64,000 bases of DNA, taken from NCBI GenBank assembly GCA_948896235.1, contig CAQUUC010000001.1:458447-522446 (forward strand). Reading direction: 5' to 3'. This DNA comes from an uncultured Clostridia bacterium (lineage in GTDB: Bacteria > Bacillota > Clostridia > TANB77 > CAG-508). Of this stretch, positions 44,647 to 53,186 are shown piece after piece (position 1 is the first letter of the stretch; each line of letters starts with the position of its first letter). Made by a program: the position numbers and the translations under genes. The notes below the pieces were generated by a model. That model saw only the letters and a program-made list of their open reading frames with translations, searched no databases and was not told where the DNA came from.

Positions 44647-45762
44647 CTACCTATCAAAAATCGCTTTTCCTACTCCTTTATCTATCATAGTTGCAAAAAT
44701 ATTTTTTAATATAATAAGAACAATTGGTCCAACAAACATACCAAGAACTCCTATTGCTTTAAAGCCTGTATACATTGCAATTAACGTAAATATTGGATGT
44801 ATTCCTATATGCTTACTTACTACTCTTGGTTCTGCAAATTGTCTTATTACAGACATAATTACCCACAGTATAATTATACAAAGTGCAAGTTTTATATCTC
44901 CATTTACTGCAGAAATAACTGCCCAAGGTATCATTGCAGTTCCAGAACCAAGTATTGGAAGTGCATCTACAAATCCTATTCCTAATGCTGCAAGAAGCGG
45001 ATATTTTATATTTAATCCAATAAATTTAAATATATATAAACCTATTAAAGATACAAAAAATGAAATTAAAATAAGTGTAGCTTCAGCTTTTAAGTAATGT
45101 CCCAAACTGCTTATTAAGTCTCTTGTGTGTCTTGAAATCCTTTTTACCCATTCTTTGGGCAAATGATGTTCTATTTGATCTATCATATATAATTTATCTG
45201 TACACATAAAATAAATTGCTACAAAACATATTCCAATATATATTGCTATAGTTGGAATTTCAGTTAAAAATCCCATTAATGAAGTAAGAAAGTTTTTAAC
45301 CCAATTTGACACTGTTCCAATTAAATCCCAAAGTGAATTTTGTATTACTTTGGTTACTTCTTGTGGTATTTTTAGTTTATTAAAATCTATATTTGATATA
45401 ATATTTTGGACTTGATTATATGCTGACTCTATATAAGTATTTAATCCTTGCAAAAGATTTGTTGCTTCAGAAATAATTGATGTAATTCCCCAAGCAATTA
45501 ATCCAATTAGAATTAATGATACTACTATTAATACTATAATTGCACTGGTTTTTCTTGTCAGGCTTGTCTTTTTACTTACAAATTTTATAAGAGGTTCAAT
45601 TAATAAAGATATAATAAATGCAACTAAAAAAGGCATATAAAACATTGCAAGTTTAAATGCTAAAAATATTCCTACAATTGTTAATAATAATACTAAAATT
45701 CTTTTAGAGACTTTAGTCCAATAACTCATATCTATAACCATATATTTCATTCCTATCAACAA
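44647..45762 (-). CDS. AI-2E/YtvI-like membrane permease
   Basis: The protein has about 371 residues (a start near 45729 is equally possible) with eight hydrophobic segments in the AI-2E transporter family pattern. An N-terminal helix pair (VLLLTIVGIFLAFKLAMF) is followed by a long amphipathic extracytoplasmic segment (ATNLLQGLNTYIESAYNQ). The conserved GIGFVDALPILGSGTAMIPWA and the closing GFKAIGVLGMFVGPI are present. The arrangement is that of YtvI, expressed during sporulation in Bacillus. The transported substrate is unknown. Confidence 0.85.
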   Translation of the reverse strand: MLIGMKYMVIDMSYWTKVSKRILVLLLTIVGIFLAFKLAMFYMPFLVAFIISLLIEPLIKFVSKKTSLTRKTSAIIVLIVVSLILIGLIAWGITSIISEATNLLQGLNTYIESAYNQVQNIISNIDFNKLKIPQEVTKVIQNSLWDLIGTVSNWVKNFLTSLMGFLTEIPTIAIYIGICFVAIYFMCTDKLYMIDQIEHHLPKEWVKRISRHTRDLISSLGHYLKAEATLILISFFVSLIGLYIFKFIGLNIKYPLLAALGIGFVDALPILGSGTAMIPWAVISAVNGDIKLALCIIILWVIMSVIRQFAEPRVVSKHIGIHPIFTLIAMYTGFKAIGVLGMFVGPIVLIILKNIFATMIDKGVGKAIFDR

Positions 45763-45766
45763 AAAA

Positions 45767-45792
45767 ATAGAAGTAGTTTCCTACTTCTATTA
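45767..45792. terminator. Intrinsic terminator
   Basis: A perfect 11-bp stem (AATAGAAGTAG / CTACTTCTATT) with a TTTC loop lies downstream of the CBS-domain gene on the minus strand. Confidence 0.8.
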
Positions 45793-45813
45793 TTATATTA
45801 ATTTTTATTATAA

Positions 45814-46263
45814 TTATTCTGCATTTTTAGTATTTCCATTACATTTGCATATATTCTCTAAAGTAGCACACACTTCAGCTTTTCCAACTTCACCATCATG
45901 ATGTGCTAAATCTCCTAAAGATAAAATACCTACTATTTTATTGTTTGCATCACATACAGGTATTCTTCTTATTTGAAACTTAGACATTAAATTTGTAGCC
46001 TCATCTATTGTCGTATCTTCTGTACAACAACATGGATTACATGTCATTATATCTGTAACTTTTGTATTGCATACATCTTTATCACAAGCGATACTTCTTA
46101 AAATAACATCTCTATCTGTAATTACTCCTACAACACAATTGTTATCATTACAAACTGGTATACATCCAACGTGATTATCACACATTAATTTAGCAACATC
46201 TTTTACACTATTTTCAGGTGTACAATAACATACTTTTGTACTCATACAATCTTTAACATTCAT
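45814..46263 (-). CDS. Cysteine-rich two-CBS-domain protein
   Basis: The 149 residues form a tandem CBS pair: KDCMSTKVCYCTPENSVKDVAKLM, GVITDRDVILRSIACD, then DIMTCNPCCCTEDTTIDEATNLM and RRIPVCDANNKIVGILSLGDLA. Such pairs bind adenosine nucleotides. Unusually, more than fifteen cysteines are scattered through it, many in CxC, CxxC and CCC clusters at positions that are not cysteine in ordinary CBS proteins. This suggests metal binding or disulfide cross-linking, as in coat-associated proteins. It is a single gene with its own terminator. Confidence 0.85.
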   Translation of the reverse strand: MNVKDCMSTKVCYCTPENSVKDVAKLMCDNHVGCIPVCNDNNCVVGVITDRDVILRSIACDKDVCNTKVTDIMTCNPCCCTEDTTIDEATNLMSKFQIRRIPVCDANNKIVGILSLGDLAHHDGEVGKAEVCATLENICKCNGNTKNAE

Positions 46264-46400
46264 TTTACATACTTCCTTTCAAAATTTTGTACAAATTTAT
46301 TTTGTGCATTTTTGAAAAAAGTATGTAAAACAAAATTTATAAATTTCTTAGTTATTATGGATAATTTGGAAATAATTTTGGAAATTTTTTCATTTTATAT

Positions 46401-46928
46401 CTAAAAATCTCTTGGAAATGGTGGTCTTCCTCCCGGAAATGGTGGACGTGGTCCTGGCATAGGTGGTCTTGGTGAATGTGGTGGTCTATTGGGAAATCTA
46501 TCTAATAATTCTCTTAAGATAAGTATTTTAATTAGATCCCTTAATATATTATTTTGTGGTGCTCTATCTTCCCTTCTAGAATTTATTTCTTGCATTCTCC
46601 CATTTTTTAAATCTTCTTTTCTTGTTTCTATTTTTACATTTGTCTGGATTTTTAAATCAATATCTATTTGATTTAAAACATTATCTGTCATTTGCTCTAA
46701 GATTTCATTAGTTACTGGCATGGTATTCATACTACACTCTTTACAAACTAGCGGATAAACCTTTCTGTACATATCTGGAAACAATTCATTTAAATTAGAG
46801 TTTTCCATACATTCATTACTATTTTGCATTATGTAATAATCATTTGTAGCAAATGTATCTTGCATACAACTTGGTGTATAACCTAATACATTTCTCATAT
46901 ATTCTTCATATGATGTATTATTATACAT
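46401..46928 (-). CDS. Probable spore coat-associated protein with Pro/Arg-rich tail
   Basis: The 175 residues begin with a Tyr/Asn-rich segment (MYNNTSYEEYMRNVLGYTP). A central LNELFPDMYRKVYPLVCKECS block with two nearby cysteines and a helical region follow. The C-terminal 35 residues are repeated proline, glycine, arginine and phenylalanine (RPPMPGPRPPFPGGRPPFP). The FPDMYRKVYPLV segment recalls small coat and spore-surface proteins of Clostridia, but I cannot name a family. Assignment to the spore is an inference. Confidence 0.55.
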   Translation of the reverse strand: MYNNTSYEEYMRNVLGYTPSCMQDTFATNDYYIMQNSNECMENSNLNELFPDMYRKVYPLVCKECSMNTMPVTNEILEQMTDNVLNQIDIDLKIQTNVKIETRKEDLKNGRMQEINSRREDRAPQNNILRDLIKILILRELLDRFPNRPPHSPRPPMPGPRPPFPGGRPPFPRDF

Positions 46929-46967
46929 ACTATCCCTCCTACTATTTTTTATAGTAGTATATGTATA

Positions 46968-47138
46968 TTAATTATTTTTTGTTACTATACTATTCACATT
47001 TTTTTCTAAAAGTTTAAAATCGCAACATCTATTTTTTATTGGCATTTTATATATAACAACTTGTTCATATAATACTTTTGCATTTTTTACTATTCTTTTA
47101 AACTTAGGCTCACATAAATTATATTCATTTCTCAACAA
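46968..47138 (-). CDS. Short putative protein upstream of the coat-like gene
   Basis: An open frame of about 56 codons ends at TAA 46968. It encodes a basic peptide containing NEYNLCEPKFKRIVKNAKVL and MPIKNRCCDFKLLEK. No ATG is available: the likely start is one of two adjacent TTG codons (47138 or 47135), with AAGGA about 17 bases upstream, which is not ideal. The Cys/Lys character and position suggest a spore-related peptide. It may be spurious. Confidence 0.35.
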   Translation of the reverse strand: MLRNEYNLCEPKFKRIVKNAKVLYEQVVIYKMPIKNRCCDFKLLEKNVNSIVTKNN

Positions 47139-47169
47139 TTGTCTATAATTAATTTCCTTTCTTCATTTT

Positions 47170-47270
47170 AATACAAAAAGAGGGAAAGCTTCTATAAGCT
47201 ACCCCCCATTTTCAACTTTTAAAGCTCCACACTTATTGGCAGTGGTACTCCTCTTTTAAAAGACGGATAA
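47170..47270 (-). ncRNA. Candidate structured RNA ending in an intrinsic terminator
   Basis: On the minus strand AAAAGAGG (about 47250) can pair at long range with CCCTCTTTTT (about 47180). Between them are a hairpin CCACT/AGTG(T)GG (loop GCCAATA) and a terminator-like AGCTT/AAGCT stem flanked by G and C runs and followed by CTCTTTTTG. It lies 3' of murD and 5' of the coat-like gene. It could be a leader, a small RNA or only an elaborate terminator. I do not recognise a known riboswitch class. The rest of the gap 46971-47353 holds nothing else I can support. Confidence 0.35.
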
Positions 47271-47353
47271 CTAATGTTATCTATCTTAGTATATTCATTA
47301 TACAAAAATTTATTTACTATGTTAACAAAATTTCTATAAATATTTTTACTAAT

Positions 47354-48754
47354 TTACAAAGTTTTTACTAATTCTTTAAATTTTTCTCCTCTTTCAGCAA
47401 AGTTTTTAAATAAATCAAAGCTTGCACTTGCTGGTGAAAATAAAACTATTTGACCTGGTTTTGCAATCGTGTTTGCTATTTGTACTGTTTGTTTAAATTC
47501 ATTACACATATAAATATCTAAGTTTTTACCTTGTCTTTGTAATTCTTTTTCTACTGCATTATAAATCTTTTCAGCTGTCCCACCTATTAAAATTAAACCT
47601 TTTACATTATCTACTATTGGTTTTGCTATTGGTTCATAATCTAAATGTTTATCATATCCACCTGCAATTAGTATAATCTCTTCATCAAACGAATTTAATC
47701 CTGCAATTGTTCTTGTTGGGCTTGTTCCTATTGAATCATTATACCATTTTACTCCATTAAGTTCTCTTATAAATTCTAGTCTATGCACAACTCCATTAAA
47801 CTCTTTAATTGCTTTTATTTGTATTTCTGTATCTACTAAAGATTTAGTTGCAGCAATTGCTGCTGCAATGTTTTCATAGTTATGCATTCCTCTTAATTTA
47901 ACATCACTAGTATTTACTATATGTTTTCTTAATTTATCTTCACATTCTTTTATAACATCCATATCAACAATAATTCCATTATCTAATTTTTCTTTACTGC
48001 TAAATAATACTACTTTTCCATTTGCTTCATTTTTGCAATTTCTTGTAATTTCATTATCATAATTTAGTACCACTATTCCATTTTCACTTTGATTTCTAAA
48101 TATATTTTTCTTTGCATCTATATATTCTTCATAAGAACTATGTATGTTTAAATGATTTGGAGTTACATTTGTTATAACTGCAATATCTGGACTTATATTC
48201 ATATTCATTAATTGAAAACTGCTTAATTCTAATACAATTATATCTTCTGGTTGTATGTTCTCAAGTTTTGTAAATAATGGTGTACCAATATTACCTCCTA
48301 AGTACGCATTATATCCTGCTTCTTTTACAATAGCATAAATAAGACTTGTAGTAGTGGTTTTTCCATCACTACCAGTTATTCCTATAACCTTACATGGAGC
48401 CATTTCCATAAGCATTTCTATTTCAGAAGTTACTATTGCTCCTCTTTTTGCTTCTTCTACCAATTCTTTTTTGGTTGGCATACAACTTGGAGAACGGAAT
48501 ATTATATCAAAGCCCACAAGCTTTGATAGAGCATTATCTCCAAAAGAAAATTCAAAAGCATATTTGGTAATTTTATCTAATATATCTTTTGGTATATCCT
48601 CAATATTTCTATCATCAAATACTGTAACTTTAGCATTCCTGTTATATAAATAATCTATTAATGGTATATTGCTTACTCCTAATCCAATTATTGCTACTTT
48701 TCTATTTTTTAAATAATTATTAAATTCTACTAATTTTTCATTAATATAACTCAA
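47354..48754 (-). CDS. murD: UDP-N-acetylmuramoylalanine-D-glutamate ligase
   Basis: MurD adds D-Glu to UDP-MurNAc-L-Ala in the cytoplasm. The 466 residues show an N-terminal Rossmann domain (VAIIGLGVSNIPLIDYL) and the ATP loop GITGSDGKTTTTSLI. LELSSFQLMNM, TNVTPNHLNIHSSYEEY, the carbamylated lysine region, YNDSIGTSPTRTIAGL and a C-terminal FSPASASFDLFKNFAERG follow. Length is normal. Confidence 0.96.
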   Translation of the reverse strand: MSYINEKLVEFNNYLKNRKVAIIGLGVSNIPLIDYLYNRNAKVTVFDDRNIEDIPKDILDKITKYAFEFSFGDNALSKLVGFDIIFRSPSCMPTKKELVEEAKRGAIVTSEIEMLMEMAPCKVIGITGSDGKTTTTSLIYAIVKEAGYNAYLGGNIGTPLFTKLENIQPEDIIVLELSSFQLMNMNISPDIAVITNVTPNHLNIHSSYEEYIDAKKNIFRNQSENGIVVLNYDNEITRNCKNEANGKVVLFSSKEKLDNGIIVDMDVIKECEDKLRKHIVNTSDVKLRGMHNYENIAAAIAATKSLVDTEIQIKAIKEFNGVVHRLEFIRELNGVKWYNDSIGTSPTRTIAGLNSFDEEIILIAGGYDKHLDYEPIAKPIVDNVKGLILIGGTAEKIYNAVEKELQRQGKNLDIYMCNEFKQTVQIANTIAKPGQIVLFSPASASFDLFKNFAERGEKFKELVKTL

Positions 48755-48769
48755 AACTCTTTCCTCCTA

Positions 48770-49465
48770 TTAAACATTTACACTTGGTAGTTTTATTTTT
48801 TCTAATACTTTATTTGTTGATTCTTCTACTGTTTTACAGTCCGTAACATCTATTTTGATTGTTTTATTATGTAATTTGTAAAAACCTGCTTTTTCTTGTA
48901 ATTCATCTCTTTTAATTATGTTTTCTCGTACTTCTTCTTTTTGAACTTCGCCTTTATATTGTATGCATTTTCTTTTTATTCGTTCAGCTAGACTAGCTGT
49001 TATAAAAAAATGATAATCTGTATCTGGATAAATTTGCATTATACTTCTTCCAGATATTATAACATTATAATTTTTCTTTAAGTCATTAATTAGGTTTCTT
49101 GCAAATTCAAATAATGCTGTATTATCTGCTTTTCCTCCAACTATAGATACTGCAATAGATGCCTCTTTTGATTGTATATCTTCTTCTTGTGCTAACTCTC
49201 CATTTATATAAAAGTTCGTTTCATTATTTTCTATCTTTATTTCAATATTAAAATAATCCATAATTGATTTTATATCAATACTGTTTGTTTCATTTTTTAA
49301 ATTGTCTATTTTTTTACCACTTTGCATCATAGCATACACAATAGTTCTATATAAATTTCCTCCATTTAGTAAAATGGTTTTTGGCATAATTTCTATAAGC
49401 TTCCTACATATAGAAGTTTTACCCGCTCCAACTAATCCTTCTATCCCAATAACTATATTATCCAT
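48770..49465 (-). CDS. Cytidylate kinase-like P-loop kinase
   Basis: The 231 residues resemble (d)CMP kinase. A Walker A GLVGAGKTSICRKL (about 10-23) and a lid/NMP-binding region (GGNLYRTIVYAMM; EEDIQSKEASIAVSIVGG) are present. The conserved NVIISGRSIMQIYPDTDYHFFITASLAERIKRK follows, with Asp and Arg contacts. Canonical Cmk has GRDIGT where this has GRSIMQ, so a divergent member with a different substrate is possible. It lies 15 bp upstream of murD in the same direction. Confidence 0.8.
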   Translation of the reverse strand: MDNIVIGIEGLVGAGKTSICRKLIEIMPKTILLNGGNLYRTIVYAMMQSGKKIDNLKNETNSIDIKSIMDYFNIEIKIENNETNFYINGELAQEEDIQSKEASIAVSIVGGKADNTALFEFARNLINDLKKNYNVIISGRSIMQIYPDTDYHFFITASLAERIKRKCIQYKGEVQKEEVRENIIKRDELQEKAGFYKLHNKTIKIDVTDCKTVEESTNKVLEKIKLPSVNV

Positions 49466-49626
49466 TTAACATTTCTCCTAGTCTCTAAAATATTTCGAAT
49501 ACTATTATAACATAATTTTCCGCATCTTGTTAAATTTTTGATATATTTTAAATTTTTAATGAATATTTTTTCTATTTTTGCAAAAAATATTCTTGTAATA
49601 GGTGTAAAGAAATGGAGGTGCTTTTA

Positions 49627-49749
49627 ATGGCAAAGAATTCAAAAAACCAAAATAAAAATCAAAATAAAAATAACGAAAGAATAGAAAATCAAAATAGAGA
49701 AGAAATGAATAATCAAAAACAAAACAATAAAAACAATAACTGTAAATAG
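49627..49749 (+). CDS. Tiny Asn/Lys/Gln-rich protein
   Basis: A 40-residue frame starts at ATG 49627 behind GGAGGTG and ends at TAG directly before a strong terminator. The sequence is almost only Asn, Lys, Gln, Glu and Arg, with NQNKNQNKN repeats and one cysteine near the end (NNNCK). It resembles small low-complexity spore proteins such as the minor small acid-soluble types, but that is a guess from composition. Confidence 0.6.
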   Translation: MAKNSKNQNKNQNKNNERIENQNREEMNNQKQNNKNNNCK

Positions 49750-49760
49750 TTATAGAAAAA

Positions 49761-49788
49761 CCGAGCAGATAAAAACACATCTGCTCGG
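49761..49788. terminator. Intrinsic terminator
   Basis: A perfect 10-bp GC-rich stem (CCGAGCAGAT / ATCTGCTCGG) with CTTTTTT following on the plus strand. It may serve both the small + gene and the GC-richer - gene. Confidence 0.85.
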
Positions 49789-49798
49789 CTTTTTTCGG

Positions 49799-50083
49799 TT
49801 AATTCTGCATTCCCAGGAAAACCACCTTAGGCATATCCGCATCGATCTTAAAACTGATGTCGACGCCGTTTCCCTTGTTTTCCTTAAGGCTACGTATTAC
49901 GGCCCATTTGGAATTCACGTTTCCAAATGCCGGAGAAATAACCAGCCTGGCAATTTCTTCCGGGATCTCAACTGTATTGTCTACAAAGATCCACGCACCT
50001 TCAGTGGTTTCTCTGATTTCCTTTACAGCTGCGATGAAGCTTTCTACATCTGCAAACCGTTGCACTCCCATTGTTGTCATCAT
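49799..50083 (-). CDS. GC-richer orphan protein with an in-frame CGG, probably acquired
   Basis: I do not recognise this 94-residue soluble protein. It contains an EIRETTEGAWIFVDNTVEIP segment and a C-terminal SFKIDADMPKVVFLGMQN. Its codon use and GC content are clearly unlike the AT-rich genes on both sides, and it is a single gene flanked by terminators. Codon 9 is CGG (bases 50059-50057, after CAA), in frame. A +1 shift there would reach a TAG four codons later. The gene is thus probably a recent arrival from a host that reads CGG as arginine. Confidence 0.6.
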   Translation of the reverse strand: MMTTMGVQRFADVESFIAAVKEIRETTEGAWIFVDNTVEIPEEIARLVISPAFGNVNSKWAVIRSLKENKGNGVDISFKIDADMPKVVFLGMQN

Positions 50084-50204
50084 TTTATTTTCCTCCTAAT
50101 CTTTTATAGCTTTATTGCTACATTATATTTATTATACTTTATTTTACATAATTTGTCAACTTTTTCTCTTGTATGTAATTGTGTTTCATTTAGTATATAA
50201 CAAA

Positions 50205-50231
50205 AATGGTAGGCTATTTTTACCTACCATT
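50205..50231. terminator. Intrinsic terminator of the rubrerythrin gene
   Basis: AATGGTAGG pairs with CCTACCATT around an A/T loop, just downstream of the rubrerythrin stop on the minus strand. Confidence 0.75.
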
Positions 50232-50251
50232 TCTCATAATCGTTTTATAAA

Positions 50252-50803
50252 TTAATCATTAAAATATCTTTTTAATAATCCTTCAAATCCTTTTCCATGT
50301 CTTGCTTCATCTTTACACATTTCATGTACTGTATCATGAATTGCATCATATCCTAATTCTTTTGCACGTGTTGCAAGTTGTTTTTTACCCATACAAGCAC
50401 CACATTCTGCTTCTGCTCTTAACCTTACATTTTTCTTTGTATCTGGAAAAACAATTTCTCCTAAAAGTTCAGCAAATTTAGCTGCATGTTCTGCTTCTTC
50501 ATAAGCATATCTTTTAAAAGCTTCTGCAACTTCTGGGTATCCTTCTCTATCTGCTTGACGGCTCATAGCAAGATACATTCCTACTTCTGTACATTCTCCC
50601 ATAAAGTTATCTTTTAATCCTTTAACTACTTCTTCATCTAATCCTTTTGCTACACCAATTACATGTTCATCTGCATATTCATTTTTTGCTTTTTCTTCTC
50701 TTAATTCAAATTTATCTTTTCCTACTCCACATTGTGGACATTTCTCAGGTGCTTCTTCCCCAAAGTGAACATATCCACATACTTTACATACATATGCTTT
50801 CAT
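50252..50803 (-). CDS. Reverse rubrerythrin (rubredoxin domain first)
   Basis: This non-haem iron peroxidase defends anaerobes against peroxide and oxygen. The 183 residues start with a rubredoxin domain, CKVCGYVHFG and CPQCG (two CxxC pairs). A ferritin-like four-helix domain follows, with glutamate and ExxH iron ligands (MGECTEVGMYLAMSRQA, YEEAEHAAKFAELLGE, AEAECGACMGK, CKDEARHGKGFEGLL). The domain order is that of reverse rubrerythrins. It is a single gene with a good AGGAGG and a terminator. Confidence 0.93.
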   Translation of the reverse strand: MKAYVCKVCGYVHFGEEAPEKCPQCGVGKDKFELREEKAKNEYADEHVIGVAKGLDEEVVKGLKDNFMGECTEVGMYLAMSRQADREGYPEVAEAFKRYAYEEAEHAAKFAELLGEIVFPDTKKNVRLRAEAECGACMGKKQLATRAKELGYDAIHDTVHEMCKDEARHGKGFEGLLKRYFND

Positions 50804-50969
50804 AAAATTTACCTCCTAATATTTTATATTTATCGCACCAATTTTAATACATAAATTAATAATTTGTCAAATATTTTTCGCTTTTATCTTCCTTTTTTTT
50901 CATTTTCGTGATAGAATGTGTGTCAAGAAACAAAAGAATATGTTTTATTTTGAAATTTGGAGGATTATT

Positions 50970-51233
50970 ATGGAATTTAAAAAATGTGATCGTTGTGGAT
51001 GTTTTTTTCTATCTGATAGTAATGTTTGTTATAACTGCAGTCCAAAAGATAGTTTTGAAATGTCAAAATTAAGAAACTATTTAGAAAGTGAAAATTATTC
51101 TAATTCAATAGATTCTATTTCAGTTGATACTGGAATATCTGTAAAAAATTTAAATAGATATTTTGAAAACAAGGAATTTTCTAAAATATCTAGTAAATTA
51201 AATATAGGTACTAATATAAATATTAATTTATAA
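50970..51233 (+). CDS. YvyF-like zinc-finger/HTH protein
   Basis: I chose ATG 50970, behind TTGGAGG; upstream codons of the open frame have no start signal. The 87 residues have a four-cysteine zinc ribbon (CDRCGCF and CYNCS, residues 6-29). A helical HTH-like part follows (LRNYLESENYSNSIDSISVDTGISVKNLNRYF). The pattern matches the flagellar-operon protein YvyF family (TIGR03826), although no flagellar genes are nearby. A terminator follows. Confidence 0.65.
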   Translation: MEFKKCDRCGCFFLSDSNVCYNCSPKDSFEMSKLRNYLESENYSNSIDSISVDTGISVKNLNRYFENKEFSKISSKLNIGTNININL

Positions 51234-51246
51234 TATATGTTTTAGA

Positions 51247-51263
51247 GCACGGTACCTCCGTGC
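51247..51263 (+). terminator. Intrinsic terminator
   Basis: GCACGG pairs with CCGTGC around TACCT, followed by TTTTTTG. Confidence 0.85.
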
Positions 51264-51291
51264 TTTTTTGTTACTTTAAGGAGGTAATTAT

Positions 51292-52530
51292 ATGCAAACT
51301 GAAGATTTAAGTAATCTTTCTATTTATGATGTTTTAAAAGATAGAGATTTAATTAAACAGATTCCTTTTGAAGAGGAATTTAAAGAAATGGTAAAAAAAG
51401 AAAAGACAAAAGTATATTTAGGAATAGATCCTACTGCTGATAGCATACATATTGGCCACTTTATTCCTCTTATGATGATGTCATATTTTCAAAAATGTGG
51501 TCATACCCCTATAATTTTAGTTGGTGGTGGTACTGCATTTATTGGTGATCCAAGTGGAAAAACAGATATGAGAAAAATGTTAACTCGTGAAGAAATTTCT
51601 AAAAATGTTGACAATATTATAAAACAAGTAAGTAAATTCATCTCTTTTGAGGGTGATAATGCTGCTATTATAGTAAATAATGGTGATTGGATATTAGATT
51701 TAAATTATATGGATTTTATTCGTACATATGGTGTTCATTTTAATGTAAACAGAATGCTTGATGCTGAATGTTTTAAACAACGTATGGAAAAAGGGTTAAC
51801 ATTTTTTGAATTAAACTATATGCTTATGCAAAGCTATGATTTCCTACATCTTTTTGAAGAAAAAGGTTGTAAAGTTCAAATTGGTGGAGATGACCAATGG
51901 TCTAATATGCTTGCTGGTGTTGATTTAATACGTAAAATCCATCAAAATGGAAGTTTTTGTGTGACTTGTCCTCTACTTCTTAATGCAGAAGGTAAAAAGA
52001 TGGGTAAAACTGTAAATGGAGCTTTATGGCTAGATGCTAATAAAACTTCTCCATATGAATTTTATCAATACTGGAGAAATATTGGAGATTCTGAAGTTTA
52101 TGATGTTTTAAGAATGCTTACCTACCTTCCTATGGAAGAAGTTAGAAAACTTGCTAGCTTAAAAGATGAAAAAATAAATGAAGCCAAGAAAATTGCTGCT
52201 TTTGAAATTACTAAACTTATTCATGGTGAAGAAGAAGCAATAAAAGCTCGAAGTGCTGCTGAAGCTTTATTTAATGGTAATAGCGGTTCTATAGAAAATA
52301 TGCCAACCACAAAAATTGATAATAAAAACATCTCTATTGTTGATGCAATAGTAGTAACTGGTATTGCTCCTTCAAAAGGTCAAGCAAGAACTTTAATAGC
52401 CCAAGGCGGTATTAGCTTAAATGATAACAAAATAGAAGATATAAATTACTGTTTAACAGATACAGATTTTAATGACGGATATGCAATTTTGAAAAAAGGT
52501 AAAAAGATATTTCATAAATTAGAATTATAG
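51292..52530 (+). CDS. tyrS: Tyrosyl-tRNA synthetase
   Basis: This class I synthetase of 412 residues has YLGIDPTADSIHIGHF (HIGH box), GGGTAFIGDPSGKTDMR, the tyrosine-binding YDFLHL and GGDDQWSNMLAG. GKKMGKTVNGALWL (KMSKS box) and a C-terminal S4 RNA-binding domain (VVTGIAPSKGQARTLIAQGGI) follow. The start lies 9 bp after AAGGAGG. I see no T-box in the 28 bp between the upstream terminator and the start. Confidence 0.96.
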   Translation: MQTEDLSNLSIYDVLKDRDLIKQIPFEEEFKEMVKKEKTKVYLGIDPTADSIHIGHFIPLMMMSYFQKCGHTPIILVGGGTAFIGDPSGKTDMRKMLTREEISKNVDNIIKQVSKFISFEGDNAAIIVNNGDWILDLNYMDFIRTYGVHFNVNRMLDAECFKQRMEKGLTFFELNYMLMQSYDFLHLFEEKGCKVQIGGDDQWSNMLAGVDLIRKIHQNGSFCVTCPLLLNAEGKKMGKTVNGALWLDANKTSPYEFYQYWRNIGDSEVYDVLRMLTYLPMEEVRKLASLKDEKINEAKKIAAFEITKLIHGEEEAIKARSAAEALFNGNSGSIENMPTTKIDNKNISIVDAIVVTGIAPSKGQARTLIAQGGISLNDNKIEDINYCLTDTDFNDGYAILKKGKKIFHKLEL

Positions 52531-52532
52531 CG

Positions 52533-52557
52533 AAAGAGCAGGTAAACCCTGCTCTTT
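52533..52557. terminator. Intrinsic terminator of tyrS
   Basis: AAAGAGCAGG pairs with CCTGCTCTTT around a short loop, just after the tyrS stop and before the convergent LysM gene. Confidence 0.8.
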
Positions 52558-52574
52558 AGAATAAAAAAGACGTG

Positions 52575-53039
52575 TTATTTAACCTTCAGAGTATCTCCTT
52601 CATAGATCAAATTTGGATCCGTTATTTCTGGATTCAATTCCAGTAGATTATCTACTGTAGTTCCCTTTCTCTTAGCAATCTTCGAAAGAGTATCGCCCCT
52701 TTTTATTTGGTAAACTGTAGGTTCTACTTTTATGGAAAAATACTGTCTATCATCAGAATATATTATCTCTGCAATTTGATATCCATTTATCTCTCCATCT
52801 TTTTCTACAGTTTCTACAATTGAGTCAAACAGCCTAACATATAAGCCATTTATCTCAATTGCATCCCACTCACCATCTACCAGATTGCTTGCATGCACAA
52901 TGCTATTTGCTGCTCTTTCTCCTGCCTCTTTGGCTTCATTGTAAGAAGTTTTCGACTCCTCCCCTTCTGCCGCCAACGCACTTAGTCCATAACAGCTAAG
53001 TATAAGTACTGATGCTAATACTATGAAACTTTTTTTCAT
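52575..53039 (-). CDS. Secreted LysM-domain protein
   Basis: The 154 residues comprise a cleavable signal peptide (KKSFIVLASVLILSCYGLSALA), a middle domain of unknown fold (about 45-105, with EWDAIEINGLYVRLFDSIVET) and a C-terminal LysM module. The module reads YQIKRGDTLSKIAKRKGTTVDNLLELNPEI, with the usual YEGDTLKV end. LysM binds peptidoglycan or chitin-like glycans, so this is likely a cell-wall protein. Codon use is a little GC-richer than its neighbours, which hints at transfer, but it contains no in-frame CGG. Confidence 0.85.
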   Translation of the reverse strand: MKKSFIVLASVLILSCYGLSALAAEGEESKTSYNEAKEAGERAANSIVHASNLVDGEWDAIEINGLYVRLFDSIVETVEKDGEINGYQIAEIIYSDDRQYFSIKVEPTVYQIKRGDTLSKIAKRKGTTVDNLLELNPEITDPNLIYEGDTLKVK

Positions 53040-53186
53040 TTCATTACTCCTCTTGTTTTTTTTTATGCTTGCTCGTCTTTTTCGCTCCTTTCTGTATTAT
53101 TCATAATTTAAAATAATACTACTTACAAGCACCTATGGTTTATTCTATCACTTTTATGTAAAATAGTCAATTAGTTTTACATAATT

